A stretch of 34,839 nucleotides of DNA. It comes from Candidatus Hydrogenedentota bacterium (GTDB lineage: Bacteria; Hydrogenedentota; Hydrogenedentia; Hydrogenedentales; SLHB01). The position numbers and the translations under genes were made by a program. Below the pieces are notes generated by a model. The model had not been told where the DNA came from, made no database searches, and was given only the letters and a program-made list of their open reading frames with translations. This document shows, piece after piece, positions 8,077 to 17,773 of the stretch. The stretch lies in contig CAIYET010000149.1 of assembly GCA_903925285.1 (NCBI GenBank), positions 1 through 34,839 on the forward strand. The letters run 5' to 3'. The first letter of the stretch is position 1; every line of letters starts with the position of its first letter.

Positions 8077-8082
8077 CAGTAG

Positions 8083-9249
8083 TTATTTCACCGGTTCCCA
8101 TTTCTTCGTGGCTGAGGCCTTCTCGACGGCTTGAAGCACTTTCTGGCATTTGACGGCGTCATCGAACGTCGAATACGGTGCTTTCTTGCTGCCGAGGTTG
8201 TTCAGGAAATCGTAGATCTCGTGTACGAACAGGTGTTCGTAGCCGATGATGTGGCCGGCGGGCCACCACGCCTTCATGTAGGGATGGCCCGGATCGGTCG
8301 CGTGAATGCGGCGGAAGCCTTGGGCGAGCGGCGGATCGTTCCGGTTGAAGTACTGGAAGAAATTCATGTCTTCCTGGTTCCAGAGCACGGAGCCTTCGCT
8401 GCCGTAGATTTCGATGCTGTTGAAGTTGCGGCGTCCGGGCGCGAACCGCGTTGCTTCGAAGGTCGCAAGCGTATCTGCGCCTTTGATGCGGCCAAGGAAA
8501 ATCGCCGCGTCATCCACATCGACCGTATCCATCTTGCCCGAGCGTTTCTCGCCGGACTTGCCGGAGATACCCGTGTCGGACTCGGATACAAAACGCTTCT
8601 TGATAAACGTCTGCATGGTCGAGCAGACCTCGGACACGTCGCCGACGAGGTACTGGCACAGGTCGACGATGTGCGCGCCAATGTCGCCGAGCGCGCCGGA
8701 TCCGGTGTGTTTTTTCTTCAGACGCCATACCATCGGGAAGTTCGGATCGACGATCCAGTCCTGCTGATAGGCCGCGCGAAAATGGAAGATTTTCCCCAAC
8801 TCACCACCGGCGATCATTTTCTTGATAGTCCCCACGGCCGGCGCGAACCGGTACGAGAACCCGCACATGTGTTTGACGCCCGCCTTCTTGACTGCGGCGA
8901 GCATCGCCTCCGCATCGGCGAGCGAATTCGCAAGCGGCTTCTCGCAGATGACGTGCTTGCCGGCCTTCGCGGCGGCGATCGCGAGCGGGGGATGTAGGAA
9001 GTTCGGCGTGCACACGTCCACGATATCGATGTCCGGACGGTTCACGATGGCTTCCCAGTCCAGGCTGGTTTCCTGCCAGCCGTACTTGTCCGCGACCGCC
9101 AGTTCTTCGGGGAACTTGCCGCACAGGACTTTCATGACGGGTTCGACGGGCAGGTCGAAAAACATACCCACTTTCCGCCACGCGTTACTATGCGTCTTGC
9201 CCATGAACTGTGCGCCGATGAGCGCTACATTGACTTTCTTCTTGGCCAT
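8083..9249 (-). CDS. Gfo/Idh/MocA family NAD(P)-dependent oxidoreductase
   Basis: The 388-residue protein has an N-terminal Rossmann fold (VNVALIGAQFMGKTH, 6-20), the family's EKP motif at 103-105, which holds the catalytic lysine K104, and GDIGAH (188-193), whose Asp/His act in proton transfer. The C-terminal alpha/beta substrate domain is full length. Members oxidise or reduce sugars, inositols and their derivatives at a secondary hydroxyl. The ATG at 9249 has AGGAG 8 nt upstream. It precedes the TIM-barrel isomerase gene, and the two likely share a substrate (inference). The gap to that gene is occupied by a long repeat hairpin that could uncouple their expression. Confidence 0.92.
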   Translation of the reverse strand: MAKKKVNVALIGAQFMGKTHSNAWRKVGMFFDLPVEPVMKVLCGKFPEELAVADKYGWQETSLDWEAIVNRPDIDIVDVCTPNFLHPPLAIAAAKAGKHVICEKPLANSLADAEAMLAAVKKAGVKHMCGFSYRFAPAVGTIKKMIAGGELGKIFHFRAAYQQDWIVDPNFPMVWRLKKKHTGSGALGDIGAHIVDLCQYLVGDVSEVCSTMQTFIKKRFVSESDTGISGKSGEKRSGKMDTVDVDDAAIFLGRIKGADTLATFEATRFAPGRRNFNSIEIYGSEGSVLWNQEDMNFFQYFNRNDPPLAQGFRRIHATDPGHPYMKAWWPAGHIIGYEHLFVHEIYDFLNNLGSKKAPYSTFDDAVKCQKVLQAVEKASATKKWEPVK

Positions 9250-9320
9250 GGTACTTTCTCCTAATTTACCTTTATCCTTCAGCCTGCAACAGTCAATAGT
9301 GCCATCTCACAACATGCAGG

Positions 9321-11171
9321 TCAAGTCCGCCCACTCCGTTTCAACAGCAACCGCGCGGACAACGTCACGGACGCCGCCGCAATTGCGAGCGAAATGGCCG
9401 TGTCGACCGGCAGCCCGCTTGCGGGATCGAACGGATCCGTGCCCGCGCGGAACTCGGCCGCGTTCGTCGTGCCGTCGCCGTCGAAATCGTTATCGCCGTC
9501 CAGAATACCGTCGGGCGCGAGGGAACCGTTGTTGCCCGTCACGTCACCGTCTTCGGGATCGAAGGGGTTCTGGATGCCCGGCGTCGTTGGATCGAGGTCG
9601 CGCGTCTCGTCGTAATCCGATAGGCCGTCGCCATCCGTATCGACGTCGACGCCGCCGGGGCCGCGAAAGCGGAACGTCATCGTGGGCGCCGAGGCGCTAA
9701 TCGAGGAGACACGGAGATACGACGGGGCGCCGTCCCACCATGCGGTGTTGGGCATCGTATCAGGCCCGCAGAATGTGTAAGCCGGGGATTTCCAGAAGTC
9801 GGTCACATCGCCATAATCGATGTCGTGTTCCATATGCCATTGGCCGTCCGCTTGGACCAGCGTGACCTCGAAATGCTTCGCCAACGTTTGCTCGTTGTCG
9901 TTGTTGCTGCCTAGCCTGTCGCAATGCCATATCGCCAGGCCGGCGTCGGGCAACCTTGCGTCGCGCCCGGTCTGCTGCCGGTTCTCGATCATGTAGTATT
10001 CGTTCGGATTCGTCGGATGCGGGAATTTGTAGACCACGTTGGAACCTGCTATCGCGGAGAGGTTCGACGGCGCTGCGGGACAGATCTGGGTCGCCGACCA
10101 TCCGGCGAGATCCTTGAGGTACGCGCACGGCTGTACCGGGTTCAGGTCGAAATTGCCGTAGCCCATGAGGCAGAAGGCGCCCACGCCGGTCGAGTCGTAT
10201 CCATAGTCGTACAGGTCCGGCCAACTGCACACCATGTGGCCGTTTTCATGACAGAAGGTGCCTATGTGGAGGATCGATCCCAAGTTCGTGATCTGGTAGT
10301 TGCCCGCGAACAGGCCGCCAACTTCAAATAGTGGCAGCAATGAACTCGAGTGAGGCCAGAGTCCCGTCGACCAAGGGCTTCCCGTGGGGCCTGCGTAGAA
10401 ACAGTTCACCGCATCGATGATGGTATCGCCGTTGCCATATTCCTGGAAGTCGAAACCACCGTCCGCCAACGCCTGCAACGCCTCGCGAATAAGCTCCTTC
10501 GCCTTGAGACTATCGACATCGAGCGGATCGTCGTAATAAGATTTTGGCTTCGAGGCCCGGTGGTAGGTCGGCGGCACGTAGTTCGTATACGTGAGCTGGC
10601 CGTACGAGACCTCGTAGAAATAGTCGCGTACCGAGCCATTGTTGCCGTTGTCGGCGTAGCCCGGTTCGTTGCAGAGGCGCTCGACTTCGCTGGGCGGTAT
10701 GGTTGCGGGCCGGTCCGAGAAATCCACGAGCAGGCAAATGCCCCGCGTGTTGCCTTGCCACGGCGAAGCGCCCATGTCCTTGGCGGCGGCCTTTTCCATG
10801 CGTACCTTGGCGCGCGCGGCCAGCACGTGCGCGCGGACGGTTGCTTGGTCCTGGCGCAGGTGCGGTGTGAGTTGCGCCTTGCCCCCATACGATTCCGTCG
10901 CGGCAATGCCCGTCGAAAGCAGTTGCGTGCCGTCGCGCGACAACTCCGCATAGCAGGCATCGCCCGTAGCCGAATCGAGCACCAGTGTGTAGCCGTCAAC
11001 CGATTCGACGATCCGATAGTACTCGTCGCCCCATACCCGTACCTGGATGAGGGCGCCATTGGACTGCCGCCACTCGAATACCTTGTCCCAGACAGGCGCC
11101 GCGCACACCGTACCTGCCACTCCCAGCACCACGATGAGCGCCACACATGCGATGTCTCGTCGAAGGTTCAT
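9321..11171 (-). CDS. Secreted M6-family metalloprotease with Ca-binding tail
   Basis: The 616-residue protein starts with a signal peptide (MNLRRDIACVALIVVLGVAG, cleavage likely after VCA). The zinc site HENGH is at 308-312 with a downstream Asp-rich stretch (PDLYDYG), as in immune-inhibitor-A/M6 peptidases. The tail carries thrombospondin type 3-like calcium motifs (DTDGDGLSDYDE, DGDNDFDGDGTTNAAE). It ends with a hydrophobic segment and a basic terminus (LLLKRSGRT), the layout of a C-terminal sorting or membrane-anchoring signal. The ATG at 11171 is chosen because it opens the signal peptide and has GGAG upstream. A promoter lies at 11213-11241. The likely role is extracellular protein degradation. 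Confidence 0.88.
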   Translation of the reverse strand: MNLRRDIACVALIVVLGVAGTVCAAPVWDKVFEWRQSNGALIQVRVWGDEYYRIVESVDGYTLVLDSATGDACYAELSRDGTQLLSTGIAATESYGGKAQLTPHLRQDQATVRAHVLAARAKVRMEKAAAKDMGASPWQGNTRGICLLVDFSDRPATIPPSEVERLCNEPGYADNGNNGSVRDYFYEVSYGQLTYTNYVPPTYHRASKPKSYYDDPLDVDSLKAKELIREALQALADGGFDFQEYGNGDTIIDAVNCFYAGPTGSPWSTGLWPHSSSLLPLFEVGGLFAGNYQITNLGSILHIGTFCHENGHMVCSWPDLYDYGYDSTGVGAFCLMGYGNFDLNPVQPCAYLKDLAGWSATQICPAAPSNLSAIAGSNVVYKFPHPTNPNEYYMIENRQQTGRDARLPDAGLAIWHCDRLGSNNDNEQTLAKHFEVTLVQADGQWHMEHDIDYGDVTDFWKSPAYTFCGPDTMPNTAWWDGAPSYLRVSSISASAPTMTFRFRGPGGVDVDTDGDGLSDYDETRDLDPTTPGIQNPFDPEDGDVTGNNGSLAPDGILDGDNDFDGDGTTNAAEFRAGTDPFDPASGLPVDTAISLAIAAASVTLSARLLLKRSGRT

Positions 11172-11212
11172 TTCACGTTCGCTCCATGTGCTCCAGCGAC
11201 ATCCAAGTTTCC

Positions 11213-11241
11213 AGTATAGGACCACAGCGTCGCCGCGTCAA
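11213..11241 (-). promoter_or_regulatory. Sigma-70-type promoter of the M6 protease gene
   Basis: On the minus strand TTGACG (11236-11241) and TATACT (11213-11218) are separated by exactly 17 bp, each matching the consensus at five of six positions. The start point would be near 11206, about 35 nt before the ATG. Confidence 0.6.
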
Positions 11242-11253
11242 GCGAAAGGGATA

Positions 11254-11282
11254 TTGAACTGAACGGCGCGGCGTAGTAAACT
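11254..11282 (+). promoter_or_regulatory. Possible promoter of htpG
   Basis: TTGAAC (11254-11259) and TAAACT (11277-11282) are 17 bp apart on the plus strand, each four of six to consensus. They sit about 40 bp before the htpG ATG and face away from the protease promoter. No CIRCE heat-shock element was seen. Confidence 0.4.
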
Positions 11283-11320
11283 CTCTTGCTGGGTAAATGA
11301 ACGGAAATCGGAGATCCGCA

Positions 11321-13243
11321 ATGAGTACTGCACATGAGCATACGATTGAAACGCGCGAGTTCCAGGCCGAGGCCCGGCAGGTGTTGGACCTTATGGTTCA
11401 TGCCATTTATTCGAATCGGGACATTTTTCTGCGCGAGTTGATCTCGAATGCGTCGGACGCATTGGACCGGTTGCGTTTCGAGGCGATCGCGCAACCGGAA
11501 CTGATCCCCGCGGACACGGAATTGCATATCGCGATCGCCGTGGACAAGGACGCGCGCACGTTGTCCATCAGCGACAACGGCATCGGCATGCACCGCGACG
11601 ATGTGGTCAGCCTGATCGGGACGATTGCTAAATCGGGCACGAAGGAATTCATCCGCCAGATTCAGGATGCGCGCAACGCCGCCGCGCCCGAGTTGATAGG
11701 CCAGTTCGGCGTCGGGTTCTATTCGTCGTTCATGGCCGCGGACAAGGTCGCGCTGATTACGCGCCACGCGGGCGACGAGACGGCCACGAAATGGGAATCG
11801 TCGGGCGAGTCGACGTACACGATCGAAGAGGCCGAACGCGCCGAGCAGGGTACGACCGTCATCGTCCATCTGAAACAACCCGACGCGGACAACGGTCTCG
11901 CGGATTATGCGCAGGCATGGAAAATCAAGGAGGTCGTCAAGAAGTACTCCGATTTCGTCGCCTATCCGATCCGCATGGACGTTGAGCACACGAACGACAA
12001 GGACGAAACGAGCGTCGAGACCGAGATCCTAAACTCGATGAAGGCGATTTGGCTGCGTGAGGATGAGGTTGGCAACGAGGAATACCACGAGTTCTACAAA
12101 CACATTTCGCACGACTGGACCGAGCCGCTCGAAGTCATCCGCGCGCGCATGGAAGGCGTGCTGCTGTACCGTCTGCTCTTGTTCATTCCGTCGCACGCGC
12201 CGCTCGACCTGTTCATGCGCGACGCGCGGCACGGCGTGCAGTTGTACGTGAAGCGGATTTTCATCATGGACGATTGCGAGGCGTTGCTGCCGCCGTATCT
12301 GCGGTTCGTGCGCGGCGTGGTCGATTCGGAAGACCTTTCGTTGAACATCTCGCGCGAAATCCTGCAACAGGACAAACAAATCGAGCGCATGCGCATGGGC
12401 GTCACGGGCAAGGTGCTCGACGAACTGGGCGCGATGCGCGAGCGCAATCCCGAGAAATACCTGACGTTCTGGAAGGAGTTCGGGCGTGTACTCAAGGAGG
12501 GGCTGTTCCAGGCGCCGGAAAAGCGCGAGGACTTGCTCAAGCTGTGCCTGTTCGCATCGACATTTTCCGCGACGGACCTCACGACGCTCGAGGACTATGT
12601 CGCGCGAATGAAGGACGGCCAGACGGACGTCTATTACATGACCGGCGAATCGCGCAAAGCCGTCGAGGATTCGCCGCATCTCGAAGCGTTCCGCGCGAAG
12701 GGGTACGAGGTGTTGATCCTCGACGAACCGGTCGACGAGGTCTGGACTGCGTCCGTGTTCGAGTTCGAGGGCAAACGGCTCCAGAGCGTGGGCAAGGGCG
12801 ACGTCGAACTGGGCACGGACGACGAGCGCAAACAGGCCGAGGAATCACGAAAAGAGCAACGCGAAATCCATGCGTCGCTATTCGAGTGCCTCAGTGCGAA
12901 ACTCGACGACTGCGTGAAAGAAGTCCGGCTGTCGGCACGACTCACGGAATCGCCCGCATGCCTAGTAGGCGAAACCGGCGACCTCTCGCCGCAACTCGAA
13001 CAGTTGCTGCGCGCCGCCAATCAGACGGTCCCGCTCGTCAAGCGCATTCTCGAAGTCAACGCCGATCACGAGATCCTGCGCAAGTTGCAGGCGATCTACG
13101 ACGCGAACCGCGAAGACCCGTGTATCGAAGACTACGCACGGTTGCTGTACGGCCTGGCCGTGCTCGCCGAGGGCGGACAATTGCCCGATCCAGCCGCATT
13201 CAGCAAACGAGTGGCCAGCGTCATGGTCGTGGCCATGCCGTAG
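11321..13243 (+). CDS. htpG: Molecular chaperone HtpG (Hsp90)
   Basis: The 640-residue protein is of normal HtpG length. It has the Hsp90 signature YSNRDIFLRELISNASDA (30-47) with the ATPase Glu at 39 and Asn at 43, DNGIGM (85-90), and the lid/glycine motif GQFGVGFYS. The middle domain carries the NISRE segment with its catalytic Arg, and the C-terminal dimerisation domain is present. HtpG is a cytosolic ATP-dependent chaperone. The ATG at 11321 has GGAG 7 nt upstream; an upstream in-frame ATG at 11297 adds eight residues with a poorer binding site. The gene stands alone, divergent from the protease and convergent with the efflux operon, with a perfect repeat hairpin just after its stop. Confidence 0.96.
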   Translation: MSTAHEHTIETREFQAEARQVLDLMVHAIYSNRDIFLRELISNASDALDRLRFEAIAQPELIPADTELHIAIAVDKDARTLSISDNGIGMHRDDVVSLIGTIAKSGTKEFIRQIQDARNAAAPELIGQFGVGFYSSFMAADKVALITRHAGDETATKWESSGESTYTIEEAERAEQGTTVIVHLKQPDADNGLADYAQAWKIKEVVKKYSDFVAYPIRMDVEHTNDKDETSVETEILNSMKAIWLREDEVGNEEYHEFYKHISHDWTEPLEVIRARMEGVLLYRLLLFIPSHAPLDLFMRDARHGVQLYVKRIFIMDDCEALLPPYLRFVRGVVDSEDLSLNISREILQQDKQIERMRMGVTGKVLDELGAMRERNPEKYLTFWKEFGRVLKEGLFQAPEKREDLLKLCLFASTFSATDLTTLEDYVARMKDGQTDVYYMTGESRKAVEDSPHLEAFRAKGYEVLILDEPVDEVWTASVFEFEGKRLQSVGKGDVELGTDDERKQAEESRKEQREIHASLFECLSAKLDDCVKEVRLSARLTESPACLVGETGDLSPQLEQLLRAANQTVPLVKRILEVNADHEILRKLQAIYDANREDPCIEDYARLLYGLAVLAEGGQLPDPAAFSKRVASVMVVAMP

Positions 13244-13247
13244 CGAA

Positions 13248-13328
13248 AGGCTTTAGGCTTTAGGCTGTAGGCCGTAGAAGAGCGGTAATTCATCCTTCAT
13301 CCTACAGCCTAAAGCCTAAAGCCTAAAG
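13248..13328. repeat. CTTTAGG heptad array with 24-bp perfect arms
   Basis: AGG plus CTTTAGG, CTTTAGG, CTGTAGG (13248-13271) is the exact complement of CCTACAG, CCTAAAG, CCTAAAG plus CCT (13301-13324). The stem is 24 bp with a 29-nt loop that itself contains a CATCCTT-type stretch. A further CCTAAAG unit completes at 13328. It lies between the convergent ends of htpG and the RND gene, where a bidirectional transcription stop would be useful. Confidence 0.9.
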
Positions 13329-13340
13329 CCTAGGACAGGC

Positions 13341-16300
13341 TCACTCGTGCTGCCTTGACACCTGCTCGCCGACATCATCGATCACAGGTGTCTCAACGCC
13401 ACGCACCAATCGCCGGACGCGAACGGCCAGATCGTCGAACAAACTGTAGGCCACCGGTGTCGCGAGCAGCGTAAAAAGCAGCGACAGCGTCTGGCCGCCG
13501 ACAACGACGCTGCTGATGGTTTTGTTGGTTGCGGCTCCGGCGCCGCTGGAGATCAACAAGGGGAGCATGCCGAAGACAAACGCAACGGTGGTCATCAGGA
13601 TAGGCCGGAGCCGGTCGAGGTTCGCGTCGATGATGGCTTCGTAGCGCGGGAGGCCTGCCTGCCGCAATTGGATGGTGTGGTCAATCTGCAGGATGGCGTT
13701 TTTGTTGACGACGGCGAACAGGACGAGAATGCCGAGTATCGAGAAGATGTTGAGCGACTGGTTGAACAGGAGCAGGGAACACAGTGCGAATGGGAAGGTG
13801 ACGGGGAGCGCCAGCAAAACGGTAATGGGGTGCAGCCAAGACTCGAATTGAGCCGCCATAACGAGGTAGGCAAAGGCAAACGCCATGAGAAACACCGTAA
13901 GGAAGGCTGCGAACGCCCGGGCCATTTCCTTGGTCTTGCCCACAAGCGTGGTGTGGTATTCGGGCCCCATGTTCAGGGCGGCGGCTTCCTCGTTCATGGC
14001 ATCGACCAGGGCCTGGAGCGAAGCGCCCTTCTCCGTGTTCGCGTAGATGGTTACCTGCCGTGCGCGGTTGAGCCTGTCGATCTGGGCAGGGCCGGTGCTC
14101 TCTTCAAAGCGGACGACATCGCTCAGCGGGACTGCGCCACGCAAGGTCGAGGGAAGGGTCGCCATCTGTAATAGTTCCACATTGTTGCGGCTTTCCGTGC
14201 CGGCGCGCACGCGGACGTCGTACATCTCGCCCTTGTCGGCGTAATCGGACACTTTGTCGCCCGCGAGCAGCAGGCGGATCGTGGTTGCAATGTCGCTGAC
14301 GGCGACGCCAAGATCATCGGCCTTGTCGCGGTCGATGATGACGCCATACTGCGGTTTGCCGACGATGAGGCTCGAATCCACATCCACCGCGCCGGGGACC
14401 TGTTTGAGCCGTTCCATGAGTTTGCCGGCATACGTTTCCAGTTTCTTGGCGTCGGGACCGGCGACCACGTAAAAGCCGGACACCGCCGCACCCGCGCCGA
14501 TCGGGTCCCGCAGCAACACGCTTACGCGGAGGTTCTGGGCGCGGTACTTGGGAACGATGTCATTGCGGATGAAATCCATGAGGTCCGCTTGCGAGAAGGA
14601 TCGTTCCTTTATATCGACCAAGTGGACGAGGACATTGCCCAGGTTGGCGACGCGTTGTTCGGTGTCGGCCGTGCTGGCGACGGTGTACTTAACGCCGTTG
14701 AGTTGTCGAACATCGCGGGCGACTTGGGCGACCAGGAGTTGCGTGGCTTCGAGCGATGAACCTTCAGGGGCACGAACCTGAATCAGAAACTCCGACTCGT
14801 CTTCGTCCGGGATGAAATTCTTGGCCACATGCTTCATTTGGAAGGGAATCGACACGAGCAGAAGCAACACGCTCAGGACCACGAGCCAACGGTGGTGCAG
14901 CGCGAATTTGAGCATGACGAGATACGTCTTCTCGATGTAATGATAGAAGCCGCGCTGTTTCGAGGCCGCGCGGGCGTGTTCCGCTTCAAACTCGGTCGAC
15001 GCATGTCCATTGGCGCCATTTTTCCGGGCGGGCCGCTTCAGCCAGCGTGAAGCCAGCATGGGCGTCAGGCTGAAGCTGACAATCATGCTGATGACGATCG
15101 CCGAGGCCATAGTCACGCCGAAACCTTTCATGAAGCGTCCGACGATACCTTCCATGAAGGCGATGGGAAAGAAGACGGCAACCAGCGATAGCGTGATGGC
15201 GAGTACGGCCAATCCAATCTCCTTGGTGGCGGCGAACACGGCCTCGCGGGGACTAAAGCCCTTCTCTTCGATGTACCGGAAAATGTTCTCCAATACGACG
15301 ATGGCGTCGTCGATTACGATACCCACGGACAACGCCAGCGCGAGCAGCGTGAGCATGTTTAGCGTATAACCCATGTAGTAGACAACGAAGAACGTACTGA
15401 TCACGGAGGTGGGGATCGCCAAGGCGGAGATAAGGGTCGTGCGGATGTTGGACAGGAAAACGAGCACGACGACCGCTGCGAGAATACTCCCCAGCACCAG
15501 ATGCTCTTTCACGGTATCCACGGAGCTCTGAATATAGACGGACTGGTCGCGCACCACCTCGACTTGATATCCCTGGGGCATGCTCTTGAGAAGTTCGTCC
15601 AGCCGTTCGCGGAGGTTTCGGACGACTTCGATCGTGTTGGTGCCGGACTGTTTGCGGATATCGAGAAGTATCGCGGGCGTTTCATTGAGTTGCGCGAGGC
15701 TCTTGGCCTCCTCGGCGCCGTCCTCGACGTCGCCGACGTCGCTGATCCGAACGATGTGGCCGTTTCGGTTAACGATGGAGATCCGCTCCAATTCCTTCAT
15801 GGAGCCGACACGGCCAAGCGTACGAACGGTGAGTTCCTTGGCGCCTTCCTTGACGGTGCCGCCGGGGATTTGGGCGTTGTTGATTTGTAAGGCACGGGCA
15901 ACCTGCGGCACGGTGAGATCGTAGGCGCGGAGTTTCTGGGGATCGAGCAGGACATTGATCTGCCGTTTCTGGCCGCCGACCAACGCCACCTGGCCCACGC
16001 CGTTGATCGTCTCCAAGCTGCGCCGAAGTACGCGGTCCGCGTACTCGGTAATATCCTTGATGGGAAAGGGGCCGGAAAGCGCGAGCGTCAACACCGGAAC
16101 GGCGTCGGGATCCAGTTTCATGATCAAAGGCTGGCGGATGTCTTGCGGAAGGTCTGAAAGAATGCCGTTGATCTTGTCCCGCACTTCCTGCGAGGCCACG
16201 TCGATGCTCTTTTCGAGCTTGAACCAGATGATGACCTGCGAGATGCCTTCCGAGGAGATGGACCGGAGTTCGTCGATGCCGCTGATGGTATTGACGGCTT

Positions 16301-16508
16301 CCTCGATCTTATCGGTAATTTCGGTTTCGATTTCTTCGGGGGCCGAGCCGGGCAAGGCGGTGACTACCGTGATAATGGGCATGTCGATTTTCGGGAAGCG
16401 GTCCATGCCCAGCCGGGTGTAGCCGGTAACGCCGAGAAGCACCATGATCAGGATCAGAACGGCGGCAAAGACGGGGCGCCGGACGCACAGTTCAGCGAGT
16501 TTGTGCAT
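13341..16508 (-). CDS. RND-family efflux pump permease (AcrB/MdtB-like)
   Basis: The 1055-residue protein has the standard RND layout: TM1 near residues 12-30, a large periplasmic porter loop, TM2-6, a second loop, and TM8-12. The proton-relay aspartates are present as D400-D401 in TM4 (GIVIDDAIV). It is an inner-membrane H+-antiporter that moves hydrophobic or cationic compounds into an adaptor/TolC-type conduit. A poorly conserved polar insert (about 495-520) follows TM6. Its ATG shares one base with the stop of the adaptor gene (TAATG), a sign of coupled translation. No TolC-like outer membrane gene is in the operon. Substrates cannot be inferred. Confidence 0.95.
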   Translation of the reverse strand: MHKLAELCVRRPVFAAVLILIMVLLGVTGYTRLGMDRFPKIDMPIITVVTALPGSAPEEIETEITDKIEEAVNTISGIDELRSISSEGISQVIIWFKLEKSIDVASQEVRDKINGILSDLPQDIRQPLIMKLDPDAVPVLTLALSGPFPIKDITEYADRVLRRSLETINGVGQVALVGGQKRQINVLLDPQKLRAYDLTVPQVARALQINNAQIPGGTVKEGAKELTVRTLGRVGSMKELERISIVNRNGHIVRISDVGDVEDGAEEAKSLAQLNETPAILLDIRKQSGTNTIEVVRNLRERLDELLKSMPQGYQVEVVRDQSVYIQSSVDTVKEHLVLGSILAAVVVLVFLSNIRTTLISALAIPTSVISTFFVVYYMGYTLNMLTLLALALSVGIVIDDAIVVLENIFRYIEEKGFSPREAVFAATKEIGLAVLAITLSLVAVFFPIAFMEGIVGRFMKGFGVTMASAIVISMIVSFSLTPMLASRWLKRPARKNGANGHASTEFEAEHARAASKQRGFYHYIEKTYLVMLKFALHHRWLVVLSVLLLLVSIPFQMKHVAKNFIPDEDESEFLIQVRAPEGSSLEATQLLVAQVARDVRQLNGVKYTVASTADTEQRVANLGNVLVHLVDIKERSFSQADLMDFIRNDIVPKYRAQNLRVSVLLRDPIGAGAAVSGFYVVAGPDAKKLETYAGKLMERLKQVPGAVDVDSSLIVGKPQYGVIIDRDKADDLGVAVSDIATTIRLLLAGDKVSDYADKGEMYDVRVRAGTESRNNVELLQMATLPSTLRGAVPLSDVVRFEESTGPAQIDRLNRARQVTIYANTEKGASLQALVDAMNEEAAALNMGPEYHTTLVGKTKEMARAFAAFLTVFLMAFAFAYLVMAAQFESWLHPITVLLALPVTFPFALCSLLLFNQSLNIFSILGILVLFAVVNKNAILQIDHTIQLRQAGLPRYEAIIDANLDRLRPILMTTVAFVFGMLPLLISSGAGAATNKTISSVVVGGQTLSLLFTLLATPVAYSLFDDLAVRVRRLVRGVETPVIDDVGEQVSRQHE

Positions 16509-17773
16509 TAGGGCTTGGCCTCGTCCGTCTTGGCAAGCGTATCGGGAGCGGCTACGACGGCGTCATCCGCGGTAATCCCCGATTTCACATACACGCGGTC
16601 GCCCAGGATTTCGTCCACTTCCACCACTTTCTCGACCGTTTTGCCCTCGCGGACTACATAAACCCGAGCCACTTCACCCGTCCGTATTACAGCGCTCGTG
16701 GGAAGTGCCAGCCGTTCGGTCTTGCCCGGCAGCACCAGTTCCACCGAGGCGAAGAAGCCGGGCCGCAGTACTTTGTCGGGATTGGCCACCAGCGCCTCGG
16801 CGGATAGCGACCGTGAATTGCTCTCAAGTGAGGGGGCGATGTATTTCACTTCCCCGGTGAACGTTCTGCCGGGGAAGGTCTCGACTGTGAACGTGACCTG
16901 TTGCCCTTGATTCACGAGGGCGGCGTACTGTTGCGGGACGGTGAGCATGAGACGAAGCGGGTCCACTTTGACGAGCGAGACGACCTTCGAGCCTGCTCCC
17001 GTGGAACTGGTGGTGACCCGTTCTCCCTCGGACACATGCTTTGCCGCAACCCACCCGCTAAACGGCGCCGTGATCGTAGTGTCCGCGACCGTTTTCTCGA
17101 GGATATCGACCCGGGCCAGAACGGTCTGGAGACTCTGATACAGTTGTCTGGCACGGTGCATGGATTGTTGATGCTGCTGGTGTGCCGTCTCGTATTGCGT
17201 CCGCGCTTGATCGAATACGCTTTGGGCGATGGCGCCTTGGGCGAGTAGGGCTGCGTAACGGTCGAAATTGGCCTTGGCCAAGCTTAACGACGCCTTCGCG
17301 GCGCATACGTCCGGTTGCTGCTCGACTTCAAACGGGCGCTGGGGATCTTCCCAGCCCAAGGCCGCACGGATTTCGGCGGCGGCCGCACGTCCTTCTTTTA
17401 GGCTGTTTTCCGCGTCCCTGGGGTCAACGGTCACGAGCACATCGCCCTTTTCGACCAGACTTCCGCATTCCACACGGACTTCTTTGACGATCCCGCTTGC
17501 CGTGCTGGCGACTTCCGATTGCTGGTCGGCCACCACATTTCCGGTCAGGCGAAGATAGTTGTCTTCGATCTTGACCTCAGGACGGATCGTTGGAATAGCG
17601 CTCGCGTCCGCGTCCGCCGATTGCGCCGAGGGGACGTTTTGCGCGGTCGTATAGCCGAGCGTCAACTTCCCTTTCGCACTTGCGTATGCCGGAAACCAGG
17701 GTCTAAGCGCTACGAAACCCGCCACCCCGGCGGCCACAACCACAATTCCTGCAATGTACTTCGTTCTGCTCAT
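16508..17773 (-). CDS. RND efflux periplasmic adaptor (HlyD/AcrA family)
   Basis: The 421-residue protein has an N-terminal membrane anchor (about 7-24), a biotinyl-lipoyl-like half-motif around 80-115 (ASTASGIVKEVRVECGSLVEKGDVLV), an alpha-helical hairpin (about 120-225), the second lipoyl half (APFSGWVAAKHVSEGERV) and beta-barrel and membrane-proximal domains. It bridges the RND permease to an outer-membrane channel. The ATG at 17773 overlaps the TetR stop by 4 bp (ATGA), and the stop overlaps the permease start, so the three genes form one tightly coupled operon controlled from the TetR promoter. Confidence 0.93.
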   Translation of the reverse strand: MSRTKYIAGIVVVAAGVAGFVALRPWFPAYASAKGKLTLGYTTAQNVPSAQSADADASAIPTIRPEVKIEDNYLRLTGNVVADQQSEVASTASGIVKEVRVECGSLVEKGDVLVTVDPRDAENSLKEGRAAAAEIRAALGWEDPQRPFEVEQQPDVCAAKASLSLAKANFDRYAALLAQGAIAQSVFDQARTQYETAHQQHQQSMHRARQLYQSLQTVLARVDILEKTVADTTITAPFSGWVAAKHVSEGERVTTSSTGAGSKVVSLVKVDPLRLMLTVPQQYAALVNQGQQVTFTVETFPGRTFTGEVKYIAPSLESNSRSLSAEALVANPDKVLRPGFFASVELVLPGKTERLALPTSAVIRTGEVARVYVVREGKTVEKVVEVDEILGDRVYVKSGITADDAVVAAPDTLAKTDEAKP

